A stretch of DNA of 64,000 nt from Anaerolineae bacterium (lineage in GTDB: Bacteria > Chloroflexota > Anaerolineae > 4572-78 > J111), in NCBI GenBank assembly GCA_023151115.1, contig JAKLJP010000004.1, positions 216,940 through 280,939 on the forward strand. The letters are read 5' to 3'. The position numbers and the translations under genes are program-made. Positions 54,396 through 62,377 of this stretch are shown one piece after another. Position 1 is the stretch's first letter; each line of letters starts with the position of its first letter. The notes below the pieces were generated by a model. It was not told the DNA's origin. It was given only the letters and a program-made list of their open reading frames with translations, and searched no databases.

Positions 54396-54863
54396 GTGAC
54401 AGCCCTTGTTGGCGGATATGATTGAGGAATATTTGTTCCATCCACATCGCAGTGGGGCGATAATCAAAATATTTTTTGCGCGTTAAGATTTCAAAGGCAA
54501 TCCGCCGATCTTTGTCTCGACTGTAAAGCAGCACCCCTTCCTGAATGATCTGGCCCTGAACCATCACCGGAGCCTGATTGATGGAGCGCACATCCAGATT
54601 AGTGAGGTGGCAGGCATCTTCCAGGGCCGCCTGAATTTTCAATTCAAGGGTCAGACGATCATACGGTGATGGTACTTCTGTTAAAACCAACGCAATATCC
54701 ACGTCACTGGTGGGTAAAGGCAGCTCCGTGCTACAGAGCCGTGCAGGTAGGCCATCTCTACAGGGTATTCCGCCAGCACTTCAGGTGCGCACTCTTTCAA
54801 CCGGGTGATAATTTCGGCGGCCCGCCGCTGCCTCTCGATTTTGACTTTGGCTTTGTCTATCAT
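54358..54863 (-). pseudogene. MntA-like nucleotidyltransferase antitoxin, frameshifted
   Basis: The first frame reads EYPVEMAYLHGSVAR and then loses sense. From about 54705 another frame continues ELPLPTSDVDIALVL, the second half of the GS-x10-DxD catalytic signature, and runs about 110 residues to the stop at 54358. A small deletion near 54700-54710 therefore splits the active site. With hepT it forms a decayed MntA-HepT module. A sequencing error is the other explanation. Confidence 0.7.
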
Positions 54864-54892
54864 AAGCAGAATCCTAAGCCGCTTTCAAAATT

Positions 54893-55073
54893 CTGACTTC
54901 TTGGTTGATTCGCTCGCCCAGTTCCGCTTCGGCAACTTCCAAGTCGTAGCGGGCCTGCAAGCGCAGCCACATAACCGCGCTGGTGCCAAAATAAGGGGCT
55001 TCATAAAATCTCCCCATAAAACCTCGCCAGGGTGAACCGGCGGCAGTATTTCCTCGTCAGTGATGGTCAACAA
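54893..55073 (-). pseudogene. HigA-type antitoxin with its HTH deleted
   Basis: The first 27 residues from the ATG at 55073 (TITDEEILPPVHPGEVLW, DFMKPL) match HigA antitoxins. Then a junction near 54995, in another frame, gives FGTSAVMWLRLQARYDLEV and the usual HigA end with VRILKAA. The central 50 or so residues with the XRE helix-turn-helix are missing. No HigB toxin gene is visible upstream. This is the third decayed toxin-antitoxin gene in one kilobase. Confidence 0.7.
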
Positions 55074-55133
55074 TTTCTACCTCTACAGTAAAATAGCAGG
55101 TAACAATAATATCGTCAAACGATAAGAGGTGGG

Positions 55134-56354
55134 TCAGCGGTCTGTGGTTAGAGGCCGCCGGTCGTGATAGACTTTTTCAAGTTGAGGGATCAACGTATCC
55201 CAGCCGTAATTGGCCTGGGCAAAAAGGCGCCCGGCCGCACCCAACTTGACCCGGCGGGCGGGATTCGCCAACAAAGCGAGCACTTCCTGGGCAAACTGCT
55301 CCGGCTCATCGGCCAAGATCAATTCTCGCCCATGCATCACCGGAAAGCCTTCCGCGCCGACCGTCGTGGAGACAATAGGTAGCCCCATGATCATGGCTTC
55401 CAGCAGTTTTAAGCGGGTCCCACCACCGACCCGCAAGGGAGCTACATAGACGCTGGCCCCGGCCAGGTAGGGCCGCACATCGTCTACATAGCCGGTAATT
55501 GTTACGCCCGGCATGTCACGTAAAACCTCCAGCCGAGGGTGAGGCCGCTGCCCGATAATGGCAAATGTCGTATCGGGGCGTTGGGCCTGGATCAGGGGCA
55601 AAACCTGGCGGCCAAACCAGAGCACGGCGTCAATATTGGGTCGAAAATCCATTTTGCCGGTAAAGAGTAAATCGTAGCTGAAAACCTGGCCGACTTCATC
55701 GTAGGCGGTCAGGTCAACCCCATTGGGCACCACCGTAATCGGCACATTAGCAGCCACGTCACGCAGAGCCACTTTATCGGGGTGCGACATAGCGATAGTA
55801 TGATCTACTCGACGCAGCAATTCGGCTTCGTAGCGCCGCAGCCGCTGCCACTGGACCCAACTGTAGGCAGCCGCCGGCCAACGGACCGGATTTTTCAGGT
55901 CGGCCAGGCAGGCTCGCTTCTGTAAAATCCACTCGGCGTTATGCGCATCGTAAATAATGAGGGGGCGCGGCTGAGCGGCTTCGAGGGTTGGTAGATAAGG
56001 GGCCATTTCGATGCCCTCAATTTCGACCACATCAAAGGGCTGCTGGCGCAGGATAGCGGCCAAGCGGTTGTTCAACTCCGGCGACCACAGGCGCAGGCTC
56101 ATATCTGGACGGCTGGTAGTGAGCATCTGGCGAAGCCGCAAGGGGGTACTGCGTCGAGGGACCGGCGCGGTTTCGAGCCATTCGCACAGGTCAAGCAGGG
56201 GGCCGGGATCGTGTGGTGTCTGATCCGGCTCCAAAAAGGTCAACACACAAACCGAGTGACGCTTGGCCAGCTCTTTGACCAAATTAAAGTTCCGCAGCGT
56301 TGTGCCCTGGTGGGGCGGATAAGGCCGCTGAGGAGTCAATAACAAAATACGCAT
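55134..56354 (-). CDS. GT4-type glycosyltransferase
   Basis: 406 residues. GT-B fold: N-terminal LLLTPQRPYPPHQGTTLRN and YDAHNAEW; C-terminal VVPNGVDL, DLLFTGKMDFRPNIDAV, and the nucleotide-sugar loop VAPLRVGGGTRLKLLEAM with the family Glu. Resembles glycosyltransferases of exopolysaccharide loci. A second GT4 gene lies upstream on the same strand with a phrase-like repeat between them; they may add successive sugars. Confidence 0.88.
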   Translation of the reverse strand: MRILLLTPQRPYPPHQGTTLRNFNLVKELAKRHSVCVLTFLEPDQTPHDPGPLLDLCEWLETAPVPRRSTPLRLRQMLTTSRPDMSLRLWSPELNNRLAAILRQQPFDVVEIEGIEMAPYLPTLEAAQPRPLIIYDAHNAEWILQKRACLADLKNPVRWPAAAYSWVQWQRLRRYEAELLRRVDHTIAMSHPDKVALRDVAANVPITVVPNGVDLTAYDEVGQVFSYDLLFTGKMDFRPNIDAVLWFGRQVLPLIQAQRPDTTFAIIGQRPHPRLEVLRDMPGVTITGYVDDVRPYLAGASVYVAPLRVGGGTRLKLLEAMIMGLPIVSTTVGAEGFPVMHGRELILADEPEQFAQEVLALLANPARRVKLGAAGRLFAQANYGWDTLIPQLEKVYHDRRPLTTDR

Positions 56355-56359
56355 TGCAA

Positions 56360-56430
56360 TTATAGAGGATAGAAGATAGTAGATAGAGGATGGAAGATAG
56401 TGCTTTTCTATCTTCCATCTACCATCCTCA
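56360..56430. repeat. GATAGAAGATAG / CTATCTTCCATC hairpin repeat
   Basis: Purine-rich left arm with four GATAG words and a matching pyrimidine arm between the two glycosyltransferase genes. Confidence 0.65.
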
Positions 56431-57540
56431 CCCTTTGCCGACTTTATGATACACTTCCAGAGTTTTTTGGGCAGCCTGTTCCCAGGAGAATTTTTTAGCG
56501 CGTTTGAGGCCCTTACAGATTAGATCTTCGCGCAGTTCTTTTTCAGTCAAGACCCGCCAAATGGCGACGGTTAGGCCCTCAATATCGTGGGGATTGATTA
56601 GCACTGCGGCATCGCCCACAACTTCGGGCAGAGAGGAGGTATTGGAGACAATCACGGGCGCACCGCAGGTCATGGCCTCAAGGGGGGTCAGGCCAAACCC
56701 TTCGTAAAACGAGGGGTGGACCAATAACTGGGTGGCGTTGTAGAGATAAACCAGGTCTTCGGAAGGAATCCGGCCCAGAAAGGCGACATGCTTTTCCAGA
56801 TTTAGCTTGGCCACCGTCTCATAAACTTCTTCCCAGAGCCAGCCGTTTGAGCCGGCCAAAACCAGTGTTTCTTCCCGTTTGTAATCGTCACGCAGACGGC
56901 GATAGGCCTGCAGCAAGCCCGGTAAATTTTTGCGGGGTTCGATGGTACTAACAAAGAGGATAAAATCCTGGTCCAGCTTGTACTTCTCTTTGGCAATACG
57001 GCGCGCTTCGTCTTTGGGCAAGGGGCGGTAAATGGGATTGGCCGCTTCGTGGATGACGGTAATTTTCTTTTCTGGCACGCCCAGCATTTTGATGCTGTCG
57101 TGCTTGGTTACCTCTGATACGGCAATAATATGGTCCGTTTTGCGCCAGGCCTGGTCAATTTGGCCGTAATAGCGGGCGCTTTCTTTGGTCAGAAAATGGG
57201 GGTAGAGTAAAAAGGCCAGATCGTGAATGGTAATGACCGACTTGCAGTTTCGCCGGAAAGGAGGAATAAAATCGGGGCTGTGCAACAAATCCAGCCCCAA
57301 TCGTGATATTTCAAAGCTCAAAGCCGCCTGCTCAAACCGGTTATGGCTGGGCGTCCATAACGACCGGCGCAGGAAGCCGTTGCTTTTGACGATAGAGCCT
57401 TTATCCTTACGGCTTTGCAGCAGCAAAAAGGTATCTTCGTGCGGTTTTAGATTGGCTAACGCTTCGGTCAACTGCAAGATGTATTGACCGATCCCGGCCC
57501 GGTTATAAAAAACTAACCGAGCATCTATGCCAATGCGCAT
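56428..57540 (-). CDS. GT4-type glycosyltransferase (mannosyltransferase-like)
   Basis: 370 residues. Starts MRIGIDARLVFYNRAGIGQY, has TIHDLAFLLYP, ILFVSTIEPRKNLPGLLQAY, and the donor loop HPSFYEGFGLTPLEAMTCGAPVI with both Glu of the E-x7-E motif. Typical of WbaZ/PimB-like mannosyl- or rhamnosyltransferases. The leader contains a strong terminator just downstream of the promoter, so expression may be attenuated. Confidence 0.9.
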   Translation of the reverse strand: MRIGIDARLVFYNRAGIGQYILQLTEALANLKPHEDTFLLLQSRKDKGSIVKSNGFLRRSLWTPSHNRFEQAALSFEISRLGLDLLHSPDFIPPFRRNCKSVITIHDLAFLLYPHFLTKESARYYGQIDQAWRKTDHIIAVSEVTKHDSIKMLGVPEKKITVIHEAANPIYRPLPKDEARRIAKEKYKLDQDFILFVSTIEPRKNLPGLLQAYRRLRDDYKREETLVLAGSNGWLWEEVYETVAKLNLEKHVAFLGRIPSEDLVYLYNATQLLVHPSFYEGFGLTPLEAMTCGAPVIVSNTSSLPEVVGDAAVLINPHDIEGLTVAIWRVLTEKELREDLICKGLKRAKKFSWEQAAQKTLEVYHKVGKG

Positions 57541-57558
57541 ACAACTAACTCACTTTCT

Positions 57559-57605
57559 AAAAAACAATGCTCCCCGTCCGGCGCGACCGGTACTTAAGGG
57601 AGCAT
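57559..57605 (-). terminator. Leader terminator upstream of the glycosyltransferase gene
   Basis: Minus-strand ATGCTCCC/GGGAGCAT arms around a GC-rich loop, followed by TGTTTTTT. It lies between the promoter and the ATG at 57540, the layout of an attenuator. Confidence 0.65.
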
Positions 57606-57629
57606 CGTTGATCCGATTGTAACTAACGT

Positions 57630-57658
57630 AATATACCATCAATACCCCCCTACGTCAA
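57630..57658 (-). promoter_or_regulatory. Promoter of the glycosyltransferase gene
   Basis: Minus-strand TTGACG (57653-57658), 17-nt spacer, TATATT (57630-57635). A further hairpin AAGCTAGA/TCTAGCTT lies upstream at about 57669-57705. Confidence 0.6.
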
Positions 57659-57733
57659 AAGATGGAACAGAAAAAGCTAGACAGAAGCGACTGTCGCCCC
57701 TCTAGCTTCTGTAGAAAGCCAACCCATAAGGGC

Positions 57734-57762
57734 TTGACAGCAATCCGAAAGCACAGTAGACT
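57734..57762 (+). promoter_or_regulatory. Promoter of ftsK
   Basis: TTGACA (57734-57739), 17-nt spacer, TAGACT (57757-57762). Expected start near 57769, only a few bases before the first ATGs. Confidence 0.5.
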
Positions 57763-57776
57763 ATAAATGCTATGTT

Positions 57777-60119
57777 ATGTTTAGCTGTAAACTGATGGCA
57801 GCCAGAAAAAAAGTCAAAGTCAAACCTATCCCTGTTTGGGAGCAAATAGCCGCGCAAGTGCAGCCGTATCGGCGTGAGTTGCTTGGCGCGGTGCTGGCGC
57901 TGTGGGCTGTACTGACGCTGCTCAGTCTGCTCTCATTCACCGGCGGCGCCTTTAATGAGTGGTGGGCCGGCTTGTTCAGGCAGGTTTTTGGCTGGGGCGC
58001 TATTCCGGCGGCGGTGGGCCTGGGGCTACTGGGCCTGCTGCTGATCTTTGGCCGCTTGAGTAACGAAGAATACACCCTACCCCTGGACATTATTATTGGG
58101 CTGGAAGTGCTGTTTGTCGTCGCCTTGACCGTTACCCACCTGATTGCCGCCAACGGTGAGGACGCCCTGCTCCTGGCTCGCGCCGGTCAAGGGGGTGGTT
58201 TTGTGGGTTGGGGCCTCAGCTATTTTTTGACGGATTTGATCGGCTTATCCCTGGCCCTGCCCTTCCTGTTCCTGGTTAGTATCGGCGCGGTGGTTCTCAT
58301 TTTCCGCCTAAATTTCGCTGATCTGACCCGCTTGGGCGACTGGACGCAGGGCCGGCTGGATCACTCGCCTCAATCGCCGCGCAAGCCCGTCGCCACGCCG
58401 GCTCCTGAAGTTCATCCGCCCACCTCTCTGCCCCCTTCACGCACCAAAGCAACCCCTCCCGCCGAGAAACATCAAGCCGTGCCTGCGCCCGGCCCGGTGA
58501 TTGAACCCGGCCCCGTCAGCATGCCTAAAACCCGGCATACCCTGCCCCCGCTCGACCTGCTGGCCCCGCCGGCCAAAGACCCGACCCACAGCGCCAATGC
58601 CCGCTACCAGGCTCAGATTATCGAAGAGACGCTGTTTGGTTTTGGCGTGCCGGTTGAGGTGGTCGAAATCAATCGCGGCCCGACGGTGACTCAATTTGGG
58701 CTAAAACTCGGTTCCACCGAGCGCAAGCTGCCCGATGGGACATTAACCCAGCAGCGGGTGCGAGTCAACAAAGTAGTCGCCCTGGCTAACGATTTGGCGT
58801 TGGCCCTGTCGGCGGCCCCTATTCGGATTGAAGCGCCGGTGCCGGGCCGCCCCCTGGTGGGGATTGAAGTGCCCAACAGCGATAAGACCATGGTCTCACT
58901 GCGGGCGGTGATAGACGACGACAGCTTCAAAAAAGGCAAGGGTGCGCTGCGGGTGGCCCTGGGCAAAGGCGTATCCGGTCAGGCCGTCTCGGCAGCACTG
59001 GCCGAAATGCCCCACTTGCTCATCGCCGGGGCTACCGGGTCGGGCAAATCGGTCTGCATCAACGCCATTATCACCACCCTGCTGTTCACCCACGCCCCGG
59101 AACAACTGCGCTTTTTGATGATTGACCCCAAAATGGTCGAATTGACCAGCTTCAACGGCATTCCCCACTTGCTTGCGCCGGTGGTGACTGATTTTGAGCA
59201 GGTGGTGGGGGCGCTGGCCTGGGTAACGCGCGAGATGGAACGCCGCTATAAATTGTTTGCCGCCAGCGGGGCGCGCAGCATCAGCAGCTACAATCACAAG
59301 GTTGGGGCCAAAGGCGAGCAGTTGCCCTATCTGGTAGTGGTGATTGACGAATTGGCCGATTTGATGATGATGGCCCCCGACGAAGTCGAACGCCATATTT
59401 GCCGGATTGCCCAGATGGCCCGCGCCACCGGAATTCATTTGGTAGTAGCAACACAGCGCCCTTCGGTGGATGTGGTGACGGGGTTGATCAAGGCCAACTT
59501 CCCCACTCGGATTGCCTTTGCCGTGACCAGCCAGATTGACTCGCGGGTAATTTTAGACACGCCCGGCGCGGAGCGGCTGTTAGGCCGGGGCGATATGCTC
59601 TACATGGCCCCCGACTCGGCCAAGCTGCTGCGCTTGCAAGGCTGTTTTGTGGCCGATGCAGAGATACGAAATCTGGTTAATTATTGGAAGAGCAGTGGGG
59701 TGAGCACGGAACAGCCGGAGATGACCACCGACCCTTCGACTGCGCTCAGGACAGGCAGCCGACCGCCGACCGCCGAAATTAGTCTGCCCGCTGGCGGGCA
59801 AAAAGAAGCGGGGGAAACGCCGTGGGCTAATATTGTGGCTGAGGCCGGTAAAGATGAGATGCTGGAAGAAGCAATCAAGCTGGTAACGGAGTCGGGCCGG
59901 GCTTCGACCAGTTTTTTGCAGCGGCGGCTGGGTATTGGCTATCCTCGGGCCTCACGGTTGATAGATCAACTCGAAGCGGAAGGGGTGATTGGCCCGGCGG
60001 AGGGCAGCAAACCCCGCGAGGTGCTCTGGCGGGAGAAGCGCGACGAAGCCGATTATGACGAGTTCGAGGCGGATGTGGCCGGGGTGGAGGTAAAAAATCC
60101 GCAGATAAATAAAAAATAA
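57777..60119 (+). CDS. ftsK: DNA translocase FtsK
   Basis: 780 residues; an ATG at 57795 is an alternative and neither has a ribosome-binding site. Four N-terminal transmembrane helices (about 36-58, 70-92, 102-125, 145-170) are followed by a short Pro-rich linker. The motor has Walker A GATGSGKS near residue 419, MIDPKMVEL, and Walker B VVVIDELADLMMM. The C-terminal gamma winged helix (SFLQRRLGIGYPRASRLIDQLE) reads KOPS-like sites. Between motor and gamma, about residues 650-672, lies sequence encoded by a dispersed genomic repeat. Segregates chromosomes at the septum. Confidence 0.95.
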   Translation: MFSCKLMAARKKVKVKPIPVWEQIAAQVQPYRRELLGAVLALWAVLTLLSLLSFTGGAFNEWWAGLFRQVFGWGAIPAAVGLGLLGLLLIFGRLSNEEYTLPLDIIIGLEVLFVVALTVTHLIAANGEDALLLARAGQGGGFVGWGLSYFLTDLIGLSLALPFLFLVSIGAVVLIFRLNFADLTRLGDWTQGRLDHSPQSPRKPVATPAPEVHPPTSLPPSRTKATPPAEKHQAVPAPGPVIEPGPVSMPKTRHTLPPLDLLAPPAKDPTHSANARYQAQIIEETLFGFGVPVEVVEINRGPTVTQFGLKLGSTERKLPDGTLTQQRVRVNKVVALANDLALALSAAPIRIEAPVPGRPLVGIEVPNSDKTMVSLRAVIDDDSFKKGKGALRVALGKGVSGQAVSAALAEMPHLLIAGATGSGKSVCINAIITTLLFTHAPEQLRFLMIDPKMVELTSFNGIPHLLAPVVTDFEQVVGALAWVTREMERRYKLFAASGARSISSYNHKVGAKGEQLPYLVVVIDELADLMMMAPDEVERHICRIAQMARATGIHLVVATQRPSVDVVTGLIKANFPTRIAFAVTSQIDSRVILDTPGAERLLGRGDMLYMAPDSAKLLRLQGCFVADAEIRNLVNYWKSSGVSTEQPEMTTDPSTALRTGSRPPTAEISLPAGGQKEAGETPWANIVAEAGKDEMLEEAIKLVTESGRASTSFLQRRLGIGYPRASRLIDQLEAEGVIGPAEGSKPREVLWREKRDEADYDEFEADVAGVEVKNPQINKK
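59732..59756. repeat. CCCTTCGACTGCGCTCAGG word inside ftsK
   Basis: A 25-base copy of the CTTCGAC-x-GCTCAGGACAGG word seen at 21238-21255. Here it is in frame, in the linker before the gamma domain. A TGCCCGC/GCGGGCA hairpin follows at about 59788-59803. Confidence 0.7.
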
Positions 60120-60157
60120 CCGATTGTGCGTAATTAATCCATCGTACTTATAAACGT

Positions 60158-60196
60158 CTTGCGTCTTGCGTGTTCCGTTTACCTACGCAAGACAAG
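60158..60196. repeat. GTCTTGCGTCTTGCG phrase-like repeat
   Basis: CGTCTTGCGTCTTGCG with the answering ACGCAAGAC. Same words as in the signal-peptide repeat at 11641-11702, reversed. It lies in the gap after ftsK. Confidence 0.55.
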
Positions 60197-60209
60197 CTTT
60201 GCCCTATGA

Positions 60210-60234
60210 CCTGGTTGCCTTGACCAGGTTTTTT
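60210..60234 (+). terminator. Intrinsic terminator of ftsK
   Basis: CCTGGT/ACCAGG arms with a 7-nt loop and six T. Confidence 0.8.
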
Positions 60235-60277
60235 GTTGAATTCAGCCAAAACTCTGGCAAGATTTTGGCCTTGATGG

Positions 60278-60283
60278 TATAAT
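60278..60283 (+). promoter_or_regulatory. -10 element upstream of yebC
   Basis: A perfect TATAAT; the -35 at 17-nt spacing (TGGCAA) is weak. A small hairpin (GTGAC/GTCAC) follows in the leader near 60343-60360. Confidence 0.45.
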
Positions 60284-60399
60284 GCCGGTCAAATAATTCT
60301 CAAAACAAGAAACAGGACGGAAAGCGGAAAGAGTTAGGCGACAGTGACTTGAGCTGTCACTTTTCACGCCTCACGCTTCACGTATAACGAGGTGATAAG

Positions 60400-61149
60400 A
60401 TGTCTGGACATAGCAAATGGAGTACCATCAAACGCAAAAAGGGCGCGGAAGACGCCAAGCGCGGTAAAATCTTTACCCGGCTGGCCCGCGATATTACCGT
60501 CGCTGCCCGCAGCAGCGGCGACCCCAACGCCAATCCCACCCTGCGGATGGCGATTGAAAAAGCCCGCGCTGCCAATATGCCTAAGGAAAACATCGAACGG
60601 GCCATCAAAAAAGGCACCGGCGAACTGGAAGGGGGCAATGAAGAGGAGATTCTGTACGAGGCTTACGCTCCGCACGGCATTCCGCTGCTCATCAAATGCC
60701 TCACCGATAACCGCAACCGCACCCTGGCCGACCTGCGCAAGGTTTTCAATCGGCACGGCGGCAACATGGCCGAAGCCGGCGCGGTCAGTTGGATGTTTGA
60801 AAACAAAGGCTATATTGCCATCGAGCGGACCAAACAGGACCCTGATGAGGTCTTTATGATTGCGGTAGACGCCGGGGCCGATGATGTTCAAATTAGCGAT
60901 GAATTGTTCGAGATTTACACTCCGGCCGATGAACTGCACGCGGTCAGCAGCGCTCTTAGTAACAGCGGCTTGACGATTGCCGAGGCTGAACTGTCGTACA
61001 TTCCCAAAAATGAAATCGAATTGGACCCGAAAGAGACGGTTCAGGTCATGAGCGTCATCGAAGCCCTGGAAGAGCAGGACGACGTTGAGCAGGTGTATTC
61101 GGGTCTGCATCTCAGCGATGAGGCCATGGCCGCCCTTGAGGCCGCATGA
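60400..61149 (+). CDS. YebC/PmpR-family regulator
   Basis: 249 residues. Starts MSGHSKWSTIKRKKGAEDAKRG, the family hallmark; also NPTLRMAIEKARAANMPKENIERAIKKG-type helix and GGNMAEAGAVSWMF. GAGGTGATAAG precedes the ATG. Often linked to ruvC and ruvA, as here. The family includes transcription regulators and, more recently, proteins that help ribosomes through difficult sequences. Confidence 0.94.
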   Translation: MSGHSKWSTIKRKKGAEDAKRGKIFTRLARDITVAARSSGDPNANPTLRMAIEKARAANMPKENIERAIKKGTGELEGGNEEEILYEAYAPHGIPLLIKCLTDNRNRTLADLRKVFNRHGGNMAEAGAVSWMFENKGYIAIERTKQDPDEVFMIAVDAGADDVQISDELFEIYTPADELHAVSSALSNSGLTIAEAELSYIPKNEIELDPKETVQVMSVIEALEEQDDVEQVYSGLHLSDEAMAALEAA

Positions 61150-61215
61150 TAAATGGAAGGCTGGAGGATTGGGAGAGTAAATATTTACCAACCTTCCAAC
61201 CCTCCGATCCTCCAG
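61150..61215. repeat. GGAAGGCTGGAGGATTGG / CCTTCCAACCCTCCGATCC hairpin repeat
   Basis: Phrase-like unit between yebC and ruvC. Its right arm runs to within about 14 bases of the ruvC GTG. Confidence 0.6.
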
Positions 61216-61228
61216 TAAGGCAATCTCG

Positions 61229-61717
61229 GTGCGGGTTATAGGCGTTGACCCCGGCACGGCTATCACCGGCTGGGGCGTGGTTGAGGGCGATGGCAATCAT
61301 TTACAGATGGTCGCCGGGGGGGTGATCACCACTCCGGCGGGGATGCCTCTTCCTGAGAGGCTGCAAACCATTTACCGGGAGTTAACTGCCGTCATTAGCC
61401 AGTGGCAGCCGGAAACAGCCGGGTTGGAAGAACTGTTTTTTAGCAAAAATGCCAAAACTGCCCTGGCCGTAGGTCATGGGCGCGGCGCAGCGATGTTAGC
61501 TCTGGCTAACGCCCATTTAGCTATCACCGAATACAAACCCTTGGAAGTCAAACAAGCCATTACCGGGCACGGCGGCGCGGACAAGCAGCAAATGCAGCAG
61601 ATGGTCAAGCTGCTGCTGGGACTTGACGACATCCCCCGCCCCGACGATGCCGCCGACGCCCTGGCCGTAGCCATCTGCCATTTGCACTCGGTCCGATTAC
61701 GGCAGTTAGGAGGATGA
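61229..61717 (+). CDS. ruvC: Holliday junction resolvase RuvC
   Basis: 162 residues from a GTG. Catalytic acids Asp7 (VDPGTAITGWG), Glu67 (GLEELFFSKN), Asp140 and Asp143 (DDAADALAVAICH) are all present. Usual length. Resolves four-way junctions with RuvAB; ruvA follows, ruvB is not in the window. Confidence 0.95.
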   Translation: MRVIGVDPGTAITGWGVVEGDGNHLQMVAGGVITTPAGMPLPERLQTIYRELTAVISQWQPETAGLEELFFSKNAKTALAVGHGRGAAMLALANAHLAITEYKPLEVKQAITGHGGADKQQMQQMVKLLLGLDDIPRPDDAADALAVAICHLHSVRLRQLGG

Positions 61718-61790
61718 AGTAGGGAGTAAGGAGTAGGGAGTAGGGGATTATTTTACTCCCTACTCCCTACTCCTTACTCCCTACTCCCTA
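61716..61790. repeat. GTAGGGAGTAAGGAGTAGGG / CTCCCTACTCCCTACTCC hairpin repeat
   Basis: A nearly perfect palindrome of about 70 bases filling the whole gap between ruvC and ruvA, ending at the ruvA start. Confidence 0.7.
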
Positions 61791-61792
61791 CC

Positions 61793-62377
61793 ATGATCGG
61801 TTCTCTACGCGGTGAAATCATTGACAAAGAAGAAGGGGCGCTGCTGATTGAAGTGGGCGGGGTGGGTTACTATGTGCAAAGCCCGGCCACATTGGTTGAC
61901 CTGCTGGAGGTGGGCGTCAAAACCCAGCTTTTTATCCACACCTACGTCCGTGAGCAGGAACTAACCCTCTTCGGCTTCCCCGATAAAGATGAACTGGAGC
62001 TGTTTCGCACTCTGCTCAAGGTGCAGGGCATCGGCCCCAAAGTCGCCCTGGCGATTCTGTCCCACATCCCCGCCGAAACGCTGCGTCAGGCGATTGCCCG
62101 CGAAGAAGCGGCGCTGCTGGCCCGTGTGCCCGGCATCGGCCCCAAAAAAGCCAAGCAGATAGTCTTTGCCCTCAAGGATAAAGTCGGCTACGAGGATATT
62201 TTTGTCTCCGCCACCCCCATCACCGACAGCGACAGCGAAGTGATTGCCGCATTGACCTCCCTCGGCTACAGCGTCATCGAGGCCCAGGCTGCGCTGCAAC
62301 AACTACCCAAAGAAGCCAGAGGAGAGAGCATCGAGGAGAAGGTTAGGCTGGCACTGAGCAGTCTGGCCCGATTCTAA
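61793..62377 (+). CDS. ruvA: Holliday junction branch-migration protein RuvA
   Basis: 194 residues. OB fold MIGSLRGEIIDKEEGALLIEVGGVGYYV, two helix-hairpin-helix motifs (VQGIGPKVALAIL and VPGIGPKKAKQIV) and a C-terminal domain III ending EEKVRLALSSLARF that binds RuvB. No ribosome-binding site is seen; the upstream repeat occupies that place. The gene ends four bases into the convergent methyltransferase gene. Confidence 0.95.
   Translation: MIGSLRGEIIDKEEGALLIEVGGVGYYVQSPATLVDLLEVGVKTQLFIHTYVREQELTLFGFPDKDELELFRTLLKVQGIGPKVALAILSHIPAETLRQAIAREEAALLARVPGIGPKKAKQIVFALKDKVGYEDIFVSATPITDSDSEVIAALTSLGYSVIEAQAALQQLPKEARGESIEEKVRLALSSLARF

Noticed and set aside
55075..55133. HigB/RelE toxin remnant upstream of the higA fragment
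   Set aside because: A short frame (FDDIIVTCYFTVEV) could be a toxin tail, but it is too short to assign.
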